Of a DNA stretch of 64,000 nucleotides, positions 36,252-44,902 are shown piece by piece. The number at the start of each line of letters is the position of its first letter. Position 1 is the stretch's first letter. The notes beneath the pieces are model-generated. The model was not told the DNA's origin, ran no database searches, and saw only the letters and a program-made list of their open reading frames with translations. Position numbers and translations under genes: made by a program. The stretch lies in the NCBI RefSeq assembly GCF_003605385.1, contig NZ_QYTV02000005.1, forward strand, positions 1 through 64,000, written 5' to 3'. Source of the DNA: Siminovitchia acidinfaciens. Lineage in GTDB: Bacteria > Bacillota > Bacilli > Bacillales > Bacillaceae_C.

Positions 36252-37391
36252 TCATCCTTCTTTCTTACTGGCAAGAAGTGTTTCATATAAATCTTCGTAT
36301 TTTGATACGATCATATCAGCCTCAAACCGTTCCCCAGGAACAGACAAGGCCTGTTGTGAAAAGCGCTCCAGCAACTCTTCATTTTGTAGTAATATCAAGG
36401 CTTTTTCAGCAATGTCATCCGTATCACCAAGCTCGCATAAAAACCCGTTATATCCATCTTCAATCACTTCCGGTATGCCTCCGACTCTTGTGCCGATACA
36501 AGGAACGCCACAAGCCATTGCCTCCAGAGCAACCAAGCCAAAGCTTTCTTTCTCGGATAGAAGCAGCATCAGGTCGCTCATTGAATACAATTCTTCCAAA
36601 TGATCCTGTCTGCCGAGAAACAGTACCTTTTCACTCAGCGACAGATCTTCTACAAGGTCGCAAATCTCGGTCATCTCCGGACCGTCCCCTACAAGAAGCA
36701 ATTTAGCTTTTACTTTAGAAGCGATTTTTGAAAAAGCCGTCACAACATCACGAACTCTTTTCACCTTTCGGAAGTTGGACACGTGGATAATGACTTTTTC
36801 ATCATTGGCAATATCATATCCCTCTTTTAGTCCGTCAATATTTACCTTTTGATAGATCCTACCATCAATAAAATTATGTATCACTTCTATCAACTTTTCA
36901 GGTGCAACCAACTCTTTTGTCTGTTCAGCCAAAGCATGCGAGACGGCAGTTACGCAATCAGATTTCTCAATCCCGAATTTAATGGCTTCCGCCAAGGTTG
37001 AATCATAGCCCAATACCGAAATATCGGTACCGTGCAATGTTGTAACAACCTCGACATCCGTCCCCGCCATTTGTTTGGCAAGAATTGCACAGACTGCATG
37101 CGGAATAGCATAATGAACATGTAAAATATCAAGCTTTTCCCTCTTGATAACTTCTGCCATTTTACTGGCTAAGGCAATATCGTAAGGAGGATATTGAAAG
37201 AGTGAGTATTGATTGACTGTCACCTGGTGAAAAAAGATGTTAGGATGCCATAGATTCAAACGGAAAGGGATATTTGAAGATATAAAATGGATTTTGTGGC
37301 CCTTTTCCGCCAGATGTTTTCCCAGCTCCGTTGCGACAACGCCGGAACCGCCCACAGTTGGATAACAAGTAATGCCAATATTTAGTTTCAT
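36252..37391 (-). CDS. bshA: Bacillithiol synthase step 1, N-acetyl-alpha-D-glucosaminyl L-malate synthase
   Basis: A 379-residue GT4 glycosyltransferase joining UDP-GlcNAc and malate, the first step to the thiol bacillithiol. The GT-B N-terminal [25 protein letters not shown] is diagnostic, followed by [19 protein letters not shown] and the donor-site [16 protein letters not shown]. It overlaps the bshB1 stop codon by an ATGA arrangement. Confidence 0.96.
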   Translation of the reverse strand: MKLNIGITCYPTVGGSGVVATELGKHLAEKGHKIHFISSNIPFRLNLWHPNIFFHQVTVNQYSLFQYPPYDIALASKMAEVIKREKLDILHVHYAIPHAVCAILAKQMAGTDVEVVTTLHGTDISVLGYDSTLAEAIKFGIEKSDCVTAVSHALAEQTKELVAPEKLIEVIHNFIDGRIYQKVNIDGLKEGYDIANDEKVIIHVSNFRKVKRVRDVVTAFSKIASKVKAKLLLVGDGPEMTEICDLVEDLSLSEKVLFLGRQDHLEELYSMSDLMLLLSEKESFGLVALEAMACGVPCIGTRVGGIPEVIEDGYNGFLCELGDTDDIAEKALILLQNEELLERFSQQALSVPGERFEADMIVSKYEDLYETLLASKKEG

Positions 37392-38104
37392 GACTCTTCC
37401 CCAAATATATTTTGATTAAATAAGATAGGACGGTCAGTTTTAAAGCCTTCCGCAAAGGTGATTCCGGCTTCAAGACCGTATATCCTTTCTCTTGCTTCGA
37501 TTCTTTCTAAATACCCTTCTGTCAATGGTGTTTTAACACCAAATTCACCTGGAAGAAATTGCGTCTCATATGCACGAAGCACGTCTAGCTTCTTTTCCAT
37601 ATAACCAGATATGTCAATCATAAAATCCGGTCGTGGCTGACTGTTAATAAAATAATAGAATAGGTTTGTCGCCTTATGGGCATCAAACCCTCCCGGTGTC
37701 TCATATTTTCGTATTCCTGCGGAAAAGAAGGCCTCTTTAACAAGTTCGGCACAGCGTCCATGATCAGGATGGCGGTCCCTATGATATGGAGCGAATACAA
37801 GCGTTGGCTTATATTTCCGAATCACATCGGTCACCTGTCGGATAAATTCATCTTTAAGAAACAACCCACGGTCTGGCAGCTGCAGATTCACCCTTTCAAG
37901 AACACCTAATCTTCGGGCAGATTCTGAAGCCTCCTCATGGCGGGTGTCTATCGTTCCATTTGATGAAAGTTCTGCCTCCGTCAAATCGCAAATTACAACA
38001 TTTCTTCCAGAGACTGTCCATTGATATATGGAACCTGCCATTCCGATTTCGACATCATCAGAATGCGCTCCAAAAGCAAGTACGTCTATTTTTTCTCGAG
38101 TCAA
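37388..38104 (-). CDS. bshB1: Bacillithiol synthase step 2, GlcNAc-malate deacetylase BshB1
   Basis: A 238-residue zinc deacetylase of the PIG-L family. [15 protein letters not shown] supplies the HxDD zinc and catalytic residues, and [13 protein letters not shown] carries the distal histidines. The product GlcN-malate is then ligated to cysteine by BshC, which is not in this window. I chose TTG at 38104, 8 bases after AAAGGG; GTG at 38113 abuts it. mgsA, which separates this gene from dapB in B. subtilis, is absent. Confidence 0.95.
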   Translation of the reverse strand: MTREKIDVLAFGAHSDDVEIGMAGSIYQWTVSGRNVVICDLTEAELSSNGTIDTRHEEASESARRLGVLERVNLQLPDRGLFLKDEFIRQVTDVIRKYKPTLVFAPYHRDRHPDHGRCAELVKEAFFSAGIRKYETPGGFDAHKATNLFYYFINSQPRPDFMIDISGYMEKKLDVLRAYETQFLPGEFGVKTPLTEGYLERIEARERIYGLEAGITFAEGFKTDRPILFNQNIFGEES

Positions 38105-38117
38105 TTGGAGCACCCTT

Positions 38118-38921
38118 TCAATCTAAAATGGATTCCAGTCCATATACGAGGGTATTTAATCCCATTACTGTTTCAACTGATACCTTTACACCCGACATAA
38201 AAGAAGCACGGTTATAGGAATCATGCTTGATTGTCAAAGTTTGTCCTCCTGCACCAAAGATGACCTGTTGATGGGCAACCAAGCCGGGAAGCCTTACACT
38301 ATGGATGCGCATGCCTTCAAAGTCCGCGCCTCTTGCTCCCGTAATCGTTTCTTTTTCATCCTCATGTCCCTGCTTTTTTACTTCCCTGTTATTCGATATC
38401 ATTTCCGCTGTTTTTATAGCTGTTCCTGAAGGGGCATCCAGTTTTTTGTCATGGTGCAGCTCAATGATTTCCACATCATCGAAATATTTTGCGGCCATTT
38501 CGGAGAATTTCATCATCAATATGGCGCCGATTGCAAAGTTGGGCGCTATGATGCATCCCAGACCCTTTTGTTCTGCCAGTGCTGTTAATTCTTCGAGCTG
38601 CTCTGAAGTGAATCCTGTTGTACCGACAACCGGACGGACATTGTGCTCCAGCGCTGTTTTAGTATGTAAATAACCCCTTTCCGGCGTAGTTAAATCAATC
38701 AAAACATCTGCATTTGAATGTTGAAAGCATTCAGCAGGATCTGTAAAAATTGGAACGTCCAGACCCCTGAAACCTTCTATATCAGAAAGAAGCTTTCCTT
38801 CATTCATTCTATCTATTACCGCTGCAAGCTCAAAGCTCGCCGTCTCACTGACAAGCTCAACCGCTTCTTTTCCCATTCGCCCACGCGGGCCTGCAATTAC
38901 TATTCTTATCTTTTCATTCAT
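38118..38921 (-). CDS. dapB: 4-hydroxy-tetrahydrodipicolinate reductase
   Basis: A 267-residue enzyme, the B. subtilis length, of the lysine/diaminopimelate and dipicolinate pathway. The nucleotide loop is [11 protein letters not shown], and the family signature is [16 protein letters not shown], with the catalytic His and Lys. GTTGFTSEQ and [10 protein letters not shown] are also conserved. The ATG at 38921 lies 6 bases after AAGGTGA and overlaps the ypjD stop codon. Confidence 0.96.
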   Translation of the reverse strand: MNEKIRIVIAGPRGRMGKEAVELVSETASFELAAVIDRMNEGKLLSDIEGFRGLDVPIFTDPAECFQHSNADVLIDLTTPERGYLHTKTALEHNVRPVVGTTGFTSEQLEELTALAEQKGLGCIIAPNFAIGAILMMKFSEMAAKYFDDVEIIELHHDKKLDAPSGTAIKTAEMISNNREVKKQGHEDEKETITGARGADFEGMRIHSVRLPGLVAHQQVIFGAGGQTLTIKHDSYNRASFMSGVKVSVETVMGLNTLVYGLESILD

Positions 38922-39262
38922 CAACAATCACCTTCATCCTTTTTTGTCCATCTGTCTTTATCTCTTGTATTAAATTTATGCATCACCTGATCATGAGCAG
39001 TTTGCAGGTCAATCTCCAGTGAATTTGCCAGGCAAATGATTACAAAAAGCAAATCTCCAAGTTCTTCTTGAACTGTATTTTCTTTCTCGTCACTTTTTTT
39101 CTGTTTCTCCCCATAATAATGATTAATCTCCCTGGCAAGTTCTCCAAGCTCTTCTGTCAATCGGGCAGTCATTGCAAGCGGGCTGAAGTAGCCTTCCTTG
39201 AACTGGCCGATATATGCATCGACTTCTTGCTGAAGCTCACGCATAGTCTTGTTTTTGTCCAT
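38921..39262 (-). CDS. ypjD: MazG-like nucleotide pyrophosphohydrolase YpjD
   Basis: A 113-residue protein with the MazG fold. The metal-binding pattern [14 protein letters not shown] (ExxE) and [15 protein letters not shown] (ExxD) is present. Such enzymes hydrolyse NTPs to NMP and pyrophosphate, a house-cleaning role. It is the first gene of the chain running through dapB, bshB1, bshA, cca and birA. The ATG at 39262 follows AAGGTGAGGAAAA. Confidence 0.93.
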   Translation of the reverse strand: MDKNKTMRELQQEVDAYIGQFKEGYFSPLAMTARLTEELGELAREINHYYGEKQKKSDEKENTVQEELGDLLFVIICLANSLEIDLQTAHDQVMHKFNTRDKDRWTKKDEGDC

Positions 39263-39405
39263 TTTTCCTCACCTTCTTACAATATGTTAGCTAATTTTTT
39301 TTTTTTATACAAACGAAAGCGCTCAATCGATTGAAGTTGCTGTTTTATTCCTGTATTGGTTATAATTAGAATTCTAAATAACCATTTGTTGCAGGGGGCG
39401 TAGCG

Positions 39406-40281
39406 GTGTTTCTTCAATTAAAGTTAAAAAATATTCTTCTGATCTTATTGGGGGCAGCCACTTTTGCATTTGGATTGGTGCACTTCAATATGCAAAACAA
39501 TTTAGCTGAAGGCGGCTTTACCGGAATCACGCTTCTGCTTTATTTTTTATTCCGGATTGATCCTTCGTATAGTAACTTAGTTTTGAACATCCCCCTCTTT
39601 TTAGTTGGGTGGAAGCTGCTTGGCCGAAAATCCTTTTTGTACACAGTAATTGGAACGGTGGCTGTCTCGGTTTTCTTATTCATTTTTCAAAGATTTCAAA
39701 TCTCCATTCCCCTGGAGGGGGATCTTTTTCTTGCTGCCTTGTTTGCAGGAGTTTTCGCCGGAATCGGTCTTGGAATCATTTTTCGCTTCGGCGGAACAAC
39801 TGGCGGTGTAGATATTATCGCACGTCTCGTCTTTAAATATAAAGGAATTAGCATGGGAAGAACAATGTTTGCATTTGATGCAACAGTTATTCTTGTTTCG
39901 CTTTTAACTTATTTGGATCATAAGGAAGCGATGTATACACTTGTTGCAGTTTTTGTTGGTGCACGTGTGATTGATTTCATGCAGGAAGGGGCTTATGCAG
40001 CCAGAGGTGCAATGATCATATCCGAAAAACATTATGACCAACTGGCAGACGCCATTATGAAAGAGATGGGCAGGGGTGTCACCATGCTGAAAGGACATGG
40101 CTCATTTACAAAAGAAAAGAGAGAAGTGCTTTATTGCGTCGTCGGTCGTAATGAAATCGTAAATTTGAAAAGGATCATTCATGCTATTGATCCACAGGCT
40201 TTTGTTTCTGTTATTGTCGTTCATGATGTAATGGGAGAAGGGTTTACGCTGGATGAAAATAAGCGGCCACTTGATGTATAG
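39406..40281 (+). CDS. ypjC: YitT-family membrane protein YpjC (DUF2179)
   Basis: A 291-residue membrane protein with about five N-terminal transmembrane segments containing GLVHFNMQNNLAEGGFTGITLLL and FRFGGTTGGVDIIARL. A C-terminal cytosolic DUF2179 domain has RGVTMLKGHGSFTKEKREVLYCVV. It is one of several YitT paralogues usual in Bacillus; substrate unknown. The start is GTG at 39406 after AGGGGGCGTAGCG. It diverges from ypjD. Confidence 0.92.
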   Translation: MFLQLKLKNILLILLGAATFAFGLVHFNMQNNLAEGGFTGITLLLYFLFRIDPSYSNLVLNIPLFLVGWKLLGRKSFLYTVIGTVAVSVFLFIFQRFQISIPLEGDLFLAALFAGVFAGIGLGIIFRFGGTTGGVDIIARLVFKYKGISMGRTMFAFDATVILVSLLTYLDHKEAMYTLVAVFVGARVIDFMQEGAYAARGAMIISEKHYDQLADAIMKEMGRGVTMLKGHGSFTKEKREVLYCVVGRNEIVNLKRIIHAIDPQAFVSVIVVHDVMGEGFTLDENKRPLDV

Positions 40282-40287
40282 GGAAGA

Positions 40288-40326
40288 AAAAAGCCGAAAC
40301 AGCTCAAATGAACTGCTTCGGCTTTA
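40288..40326 (+). terminator. Terminator after ypjC
   Basis: AAAGCCGAAACAG and CTGCTTCGGCTTT pair imperfectly around a short loop, 10 bases after the stop codon. Confidence 0.85.
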
Positions 40327-40343
40327 TAATAAGGCGCTTATGG

Positions 40344-40474
40344 TTTTCTATTGTCCAGCTCCAGCACCTAGCCCCTCGAGGCCACAAGCCTATTCCCTGT
40401 GGTGCTGAAGTACTGCCTCCTCGGGAATCGTCTTGTGCTTGTCGGGGCTGACCAAGGCGCTTCCGCTTTTCTAT
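40344..40474 (-). repeat. Foldback intergenic repeat, cleanest short copy (copy 7)
   Basis: This about 130-base copy reads on the minus strand AAAAGCGGAAGCGCCTTGGT, CAGCCCCGACAAGCACAAGA, CGATTCCCGAGGAGGCAGTA, CTTCAGCACCACAGGGAATA, GGCTTGTGGCCTCGAGGGGC, TAGGTGCTGGAGCTGGACAA. Arms are complementary: GCGCCTTGGTCAGCCCC with GGGGCTAGGTGCT, AAGCACAAGACGATTCCC with GGGAATAGGCTTGTG. The whole unit can fold into one long interrupted hairpin. It begins at the yugP stop codon. Confidence 0.9.
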
Positions 40475-41148
40475 TCATCTCTATTAACAAAGATCAATAT
40501 TAGTCGGAGTAATTCCAGCACTGCCACCGCTGCTGCGGCAACATATGTCATGGCTGCAGCATTCAATACTTTTCTCGCGTCCCGCTCTTCCCTGTTGCTG
40601 ATTAATCCCAAGGATACCATTTGATCCATTGCTCTTGATGAGGCGTTAAACTCTACCGGCAAAGTCACAAGCTGGAATAAAACACCAGCAGCCATTAAGA
40701 GGATTCCTATCAAAAGCATACTTGAAAATGCGGTTGAAATTAAACCGATAATGATGAAAATCCATGCCAGATTAGAGCTGATATTGGCCACAGGCACTAA
40801 TGCATGACGAAAACGCAATGCAGCATAGCCCTGTTGATCCTGAATGGCATGTCCCACCTCGTGCGCTGCAACAGCTGCCCCCGCAACAGAAGCCCGATGG
40901 TAATTATCCGAAGATAAGTGAACTGTTTTTGACATGGGATTGTAATGATCGCTTAAAACTCCCGGTGTTTCTTTCACTTGCACCTCGTAAAGACCATTTG
41001 AATCTAGAATTTTCCTTGCAACTTCTGCTCCCGGCATTCCATCAACCGTTGCAACTTTAGAGTATTTTTTGTAAGTGTTTTTCACCTTGAATTGGGCCCA
41101 TAACGGCACAATCATGATAATAAGAAAATAAATCAAAAAACCGCCCAT
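40471..41148 (-). CDS. yugP: Membrane zinc metallopeptidase, YugP family
   Basis: A 225-residue protein with an N-terminal membrane anchor and two or three further membrane segments (WIFIIIGLISTAFSSMLLIGI and VAAAAVAVLELLRLILIFV). The zinc motif is AAHEVGHAIQDQQG near residue 98, with ELP-type downstream region LPVEFNASSRA. Substrate unknown. The ATG at 41148 is 6 bases after GGAGG. Its TAG stop is the first triplet of a foldback repeat copy. In B. subtilis yugP lies elsewhere, so this placement differs. Confidence 0.93.
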   Translation of the reverse strand: MGGFLIYFLIIMIVPLWAQFKVKNTYKKYSKVATVDGMPGAEVARKILDSNGLYEVQVKETPGVLSDHYNPMSKTVHLSSDNYHRASVAGAAVAAHEVGHAIQDQQGYAALRFRHALVPVANISSNLAWIFIIIGLISTAFSSMLLIGILLMAAGVLFQLVTLPVEFNASSRAMDQMVSLGLISNREERDARKVLNAAAMTYVAAAAVAVLELLRLILIFVNRDE

Positions 41149-41207
41149 TTTCATCCTCCAATATACATGTTTCTCTACATATATTTTATTTCATATGAAG
41201 ATATCGG

Positions 41208-41993
41208 TCAATTATTTGGGTCTTTGCTTTTCTTTTGCTGCTTTTCCCCTCTATACTTTCTCCAGCTCACATAGGAAAGAGTTAAAATAATAATACTCCC
41301 GGTCATTGAAATGACCCACCAAAGAGAGGGATCCGCTTCATCCTCATCAGGATTCGAGAATATCTTTTGAAGGTCCTGCTCAAGGGACTCCAAATGAGCG
41401 GTCCATTCCTGCTCTGAAAAGTCAGACCTGTACCTGTCAATATACGTTATTTTTGAATCCAGTTTTTGGAGCTTTTCAGCAGCAAGATCAATTTTTAAAC
41501 TGGGCTGAATAACTGTATAGGTAGATAGGAACGTATTCAGGTTTTGATTGTATGCTTCTTTGTTGCCTTCGAGCGCTGCGTTTTTCACTTTTTGAAATTC
41601 CTTCATGACAGATGCTTCCATTTCTATCCACATTGGTTGATGGGTGGAAGAGATTGCATCTGCAGCCAACCTGAATGAAGTGACCAATCTAATTCTTTCT
41701 TCTAAACTCATATTTATATTTGTGACAGCCCTCAGTGCTTCATGATGGGAAGCTGTGAGTACTCTTAATTCATCCATCGTAAACTTACCTTCTTTGATCC
41801 CTTGCTCAGAAAATTGAACTGCAAACCTCTCAAGTATTGCTTTGGCTTCCTCCAATCGAGAAAATTTAGTCAACTGAAGAGCTTCGTCAGCCAATTGATC
41901 CAATTCCTGAAGTGTTGATTCTGAATTTGCATCGGTGGAATTTCCATGAAAAAGAAGTAAAATGGTTAAAATGATTGCAGCTACCAGTCTCAT
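41208..41993 (-). CDS. ypjB: Sporulation protein YpjB
   Basis: A 261-residue protein with a cleavable-looking signal peptide (LVAAIILTILLLFHGNSTDA), a long helical extracytoplasmic region and one C-terminal membrane segment (WWVISMTGSIIILTLSYVSW), followed by a basic cytosolic tail. This matches the YpjB family, associated with sporulation in Bacillus; molecular role unknown. The ATG at 41993 follows GGAGGGGGGACCCCT. Confidence 0.88.
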   Translation of the reverse strand: MRLVAAIILTILLLFHGNSTDANSESTLQELDQLADEALQLTKFSRLEEAKAILERFAVQFSEQGIKEGKFTMDELRVLTASHHEALRAVTNINMSLEERIRLVTSFRLAADAISSTHQPMWIEMEASVMKEFQKVKNAALEGNKEAYNQNLNTFLSTYTVIQPSLKIDLAAEKLQKLDSKITYIDRYRSDFSEQEWTAHLESLEQDLQKIFSNPDEDEADPSLWWVISMTGSIIILTLSYVSWRKYRGEKQQKKSKDPNN

Positions 41994-42071
41994 AGGGGTC
42001 CCCCCTCCTCATACTCCTGTTATTAAGTTATGAGGAAGTGGACAAGAATAGACCTGTCCTTCTCTATTACA

Positions 42072-42656
42072 TTATTTGTCTTCACGTCTCCGCGTTTGAT
42101 AGACATAAAGTGCAATACCGATAGAGACTATACTTAACCAGAAGGTGAAGTAGCCTATTTCCCGTTCATACATCTCCAAACCGGGATATTTTGGATATTG
42201 CATGAAGACATAATCTATCACATCATTGTGCAGTGTCCATATTGCAACCGCAAGAACATGCCAGAGTTTAAATTTATAATACTTTGCATATAGGATGCCC
42301 TGAATAGCCATCGCACCGTGAGACGCAATCAGCATATAACCTTGCCATGGGAGATAGCCGATAACCTTAAACGTGAGAATGTTCATTACGACTGCCCATA
42401 CACCATATTTGATAAGTGTTATCAATGCAAGCGCTTCAAAAAGAGGGTAATTTCTATATCGGAGAAATGCAATCACCACAAATACAAAAAATAAACTTGC
42501 TGTCGGGCTGTCTGGCACAAATAGAAGAAAAAATGAAGGCGTGACGGCTAATTGAGGAATGTACCAATAATAACCGTAGACTGTCCCAGCTATATTAATG
42601 ATAAGTAGCAGCCATAAAAACCGGCGATCGATTAAAAGAGGGGTTAAAAAGTTCAT
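42072..42656 (-). CDS. ypjA: YpjA-like integral membrane protein (DUF1405)
   Basis: A 194-residue protein with about six membrane segments, beginning NFLTPLLIDRRFLWLLLIIN and containing WYIPQLAVTPSFFLLFVPDSP and WTLHNDVIDYVFMQYP. It lies between qcrC and ypjB, as in B. subtilis; function unknown. The ATG at 42656 follows CAGGAGACGGATTT; a longer frame to 42692 would cross the qcrC terminator and is rejected. Confidence 0.9.
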   Translation of the reverse strand: MNFLTPLLIDRRFLWLLLIINIAGTVYGYYWYIPQLAVTPSFFLLFVPDSPTASLFFVFVVIAFLRYRNYPLFEALALITLIKYGVWAVVMNILTFKVIGYLPWQGYMLIASHGAMAIQGILYAKYYKFKLWHVLAVAIWTLHNDVIDYVFMQYPKYPGLEMYEREIGYFTFWLSIVSIGIALYVYQTRRREDK

Positions 42657-42677
42657 AAATCCGTCTCCTGAAAAAAT

Positions 42678-42708
42678 AGAAGCCGGCTCCAAGCCGACTT
42701 CTTTTTTT
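42678..42708. terminator. Terminator after qcrC
   Basis: AGAAGCCGGCTT and AAGCCGACTTCT-like arms form a stem with T runs on both sides. It lies 8 bases after the qcrC stop codon and before the ypjA ribosome-binding site. Confidence 0.85.
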
Positions 42709-42715
42709 GTCTTAT

Positions 42716-43492
42716 TTATTCTTCGCTTTTCAATGATGCAATAAATTCTGCCAGTTTTTGCAGATCTTCGTCTGAGCCATCATATTGACCTGGCGGCATT
42801 GTGCCGATTCCGTCATGAGCGATTGTTATGATCTCTTCTGGAGTTAAGTCCAGGTTGACCAATGGTGGAGCTGCAGGACCGCCTTCAAGGTTTTCACCAT
42901 GGCAGTTAATACAGCTCTGCGCTGCATATACTTGATATCCTTCTGCTTCTTGATCTATTTCAACATCTGGTTGTTCTACAATTTTCCCCTGTTGTTCAGC
43001 CGCAGCCCAGTCATGGGTTACAACAGACTCCCATGTCAGATAAAAAGTAGCTGCAATTCCTAACAACATAAATCCTGTAGCAAACGGGCGTTTTGACGCA
43101 CGGCGTTCTGGACCTCGGTCCAAGAACGGTGCAAGCAAAAGGGCACCAAATGCAAGGCCAGGAATTACCGCAACACCAATGATGTTGTACGGTCCGGAAG
43201 CATATGTGTATTTGATTAATTGATATAGAAACAGGAAGTACCAGTCAGGCAATGGGATATAACCAGCATCCGTCGGATCGGCAATACGTTCAAGCGGCAC
43301 CGGGTGCGCAGCTGTCAAACATAAGAAGCCGATGAGGAATACAGCACCAACCAGCCATTCCTTCAGAAGGAAGTCAGGCCAGAATGCCTCGGTTTTACCC
43401 GGATATTCAGAGTAGTCCTTCGGAATATTCGGCTTGCGTTCCGCAGAAATACGGGAGTCGCCGACAAACTTCATTCCTTTTCCTCGTTTCAC
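42716..43492 (-). CDS. qcrC: Menaquinol:cytochrome c oxidoreductase, cytochrome b/c subunit
   Basis: A 258-residue fusion of a cytochrome b6f subunit IV-like N-terminal half (four membrane segments, PLPDWYFLFLYQLIKY) and a C-terminal cytochrome c domain. Heme c attaches at AAQSCINCHGENLEGG (CxxCH) near residue 195. The axial methionine lies in GTMPPGQYDG. The start is GTG at 43492 after AAGGAGGGGACAAC. It is the last gene of qcrABC. Confidence 0.96.
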   Translation of the reverse strand: MKRGKGMKFVGDSRISAERKPNIPKDYSEYPGKTEAFWPDFLLKEWLVGAVFLIGFLCLTAAHPVPLERIADPTDAGYIPLPDWYFLFLYQLIKYTYASGPYNIIGVAVIPGLAFGALLLAPFLDRGPERRASKRPFATGFMLLGIAATFYLTWESVVTHDWAAAEQQGKIVEQPDVEIDQEAEGYQVYAAQSCINCHGENLEGGPAAPPLVNLDLTPEEIITIAHDGIGTMPPGQYDGSDEDLQKLAEFIASLKSEE

Positions 43493-43546
43493 GTTGTCCC
43501 CTCCTTAATACATCGGTTAATTTGTTTTGCAAAAATGGGCCGTTTT

Positions 43547-44221
43547 TTATAGTGGGCCAGAAATACCTTGTCTTCTGATCAAAACGAAGTGAATACCCAT
43601 TAGAGCAAGCAATGCAGCAGGAAGGAAGAAAACATGAATCGCAAAGAAACGAGTCAATGTTTGAGCCCCAACAATTGTTGGATCTCCTGCTAATAAAGTT
43701 TTCATAGCAACACCAATAAATGGGAGTGATTCGACAATATCCAGTGTAACTTTAGTTGCGAATAGTGCTTTCATATCCCACGGAAGCAAGTAGCCTGTAA
43801 GTCCAAGGGCCAACATTACAAAAAAGATAAGGACTCCGACGACCCAGTTCAGTTCACGAGGCTTCTTATATGCTCCTTGGAAAAAGACCCGCAGCGTATG
43901 TAAAAACATCATAACGATAACAAGACTGGCTCCCCAGTGATGCATTCCGCGAACGATTTGGCCGAAAGCCACTTCGTTTTGAAGGTAATAAACGGATTCC
44001 CATGCGTTTTTAATATCAGGAACATAATACATTGTCAAAAACATTCCTGATAAAATTTGGATAACTGTAACAAAGAATGTCAGTCCGCCAAAACAGTAAA
44101 CAAACGCAGAAAAATGATGTGCCGGATTAACATGCTCAGGCACCTCATGGTCTGCAATGTCTCTCCATATCGGCGTAATATCCAATCGCTCGTCAATCCA
44201 GTCGTACATTTTGTTTAGCAA
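43547..44221 (-). CDS. qcrB: Menaquinol:cytochrome c oxidoreductase, cytochrome b subunit
   Basis: A 224-residue cytochrome b6-like protein, identical in length to B. subtilis QcrB. It has four membrane segments. Paired heme-ligand histidines lie in RGMHHWGASLVIVMMFLHTLR and RFFAIHVFFLPAAL. It oxidises menaquinol at the cytoplasmic membrane. The start is TTG at 44221, 8 bases after AAGGAGG. Confidence 0.97.
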   Translation of the reverse strand: MLNKMYDWIDERLDITPIWRDIADHEVPEHVNPAHHFSAFVYCFGGLTFFVTVIQILSGMFLTMYYVPDIKNAWESVYYLQNEVAFGQIVRGMHHWGASLVIVMMFLHTLRVFFQGAYKKPRELNWVVGVLIFFVMLALGLTGYLLPWDMKALFATKVTLDIVESLPFIGVAMKTLLAGDPTIVGAQTLTRFFAIHVFFLPAALLALMGIHFVLIRRQGISGPL

Positions 44222-44235
44222 TGATTACGCCTCCT

Positions 44236-44751
44236 TTACTTCTTTCTTACGAACGGATTTTCTTCTGGATTACCCAACATTAAAAAGCCGTCTTTTTCCT
44301 TAACTGGATAAGCATCCAACGGTCCTCTCGGCGGAGTTCCAGGTACATTGTTGCCATCCTTCGTGTAGTAGCCATGGTGACATGGGCAGAAGAACATATC
44401 CGGGTGTTTTTCACTACCTCCCCAGTCCACTGTACAGCCTAAATGTTTACAAATAGGAGAAAGTGCTACAATTTCCCCTTTATCATTCTTATAAACCCAA
44501 GCTGTTTGTGTAACATCGGAAGTGTACCAGCCATCCTTCTGTTCATATTTAAAGTCAACTCGAACAGGTTCATTAGTAATATCGGCAATTTTTTTATCAG
44601 TCATTTTAAAATCACCTGCAGCTTCTGCTTTCAACACAGGATCCACTGCAAAACGAACCATTGGCAACAGCATTCCAGCCGCCATGAATCCGCCCACTCC
44701 AGTTAATGTATAACTAAGAAATTGGCGTCTTGTTACAGGATTCTTGCTCAT
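44236..44751 (-). CDS. qcrA: Menaquinol:cytochrome c oxidoreductase, Rieske iron-sulfur subunit
   Basis: A 171-residue Rieske protein. A twin-arginine-like signal anchor TRRQFLSYTLTGVGGFMAAG starts it. The 2Fe-2S cluster ligands are in ICKHLGCTV and FCPCHHGYY. The ATG at 44751 follows GAGGGGGGAAAAGG; the frame further upstream to 44871 crosses the promoter. It passes electrons from menaquinol toward the cytochrome c domain of QcrC. Confidence 0.96.
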   Translation of the reverse strand: MSKNPVTRRQFLSYTLTGVGGFMAAGMLLPMVRFAVDPVLKAEAAGDFKMTDKKIADITNEPVRVDFKYEQKDGWYTSDVTQTAWVYKNDKGEIVALSPICKHLGCTVDWGGSEKHPDMFFCPCHHGYYTKDGNNVPGTPPRGPLDAYPVKEKDGFLMLGNPEENPFVRKK

Positions 44752-44826
44752 CCTTTTCCCCCCTCTGTCAGTAAGGTAAGTCCATCGGACAATATATTGC
44801 GCACATTTACAAACTGGGACATAATT

Positions 44827-44855
44827 ATGATATATCAATCCATCGGTAAGGTCAA
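44827..44855 (-). promoter_or_regulatory. Candidate sigma-A promoter of qcrABC
   Basis: On the minus strand TTGACC (44855-44850) and TATCAT (44832-44827) are separated by 17 bases, about 75 bases before the qcrA start codon. Confidence 0.65.
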
Positions 44856-44902
44856 TAATATACCATTCCAATCCGTGTCAACAATGTGGCGATTAAGTTA
44901 AT

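Noticed and set aside
44752-44871. N-terminal extension of QcrA by 40 residues
   Set aside because: It would place the promoter inside the gene and precede the twin-arginine-like signal, which must be N-terminal.
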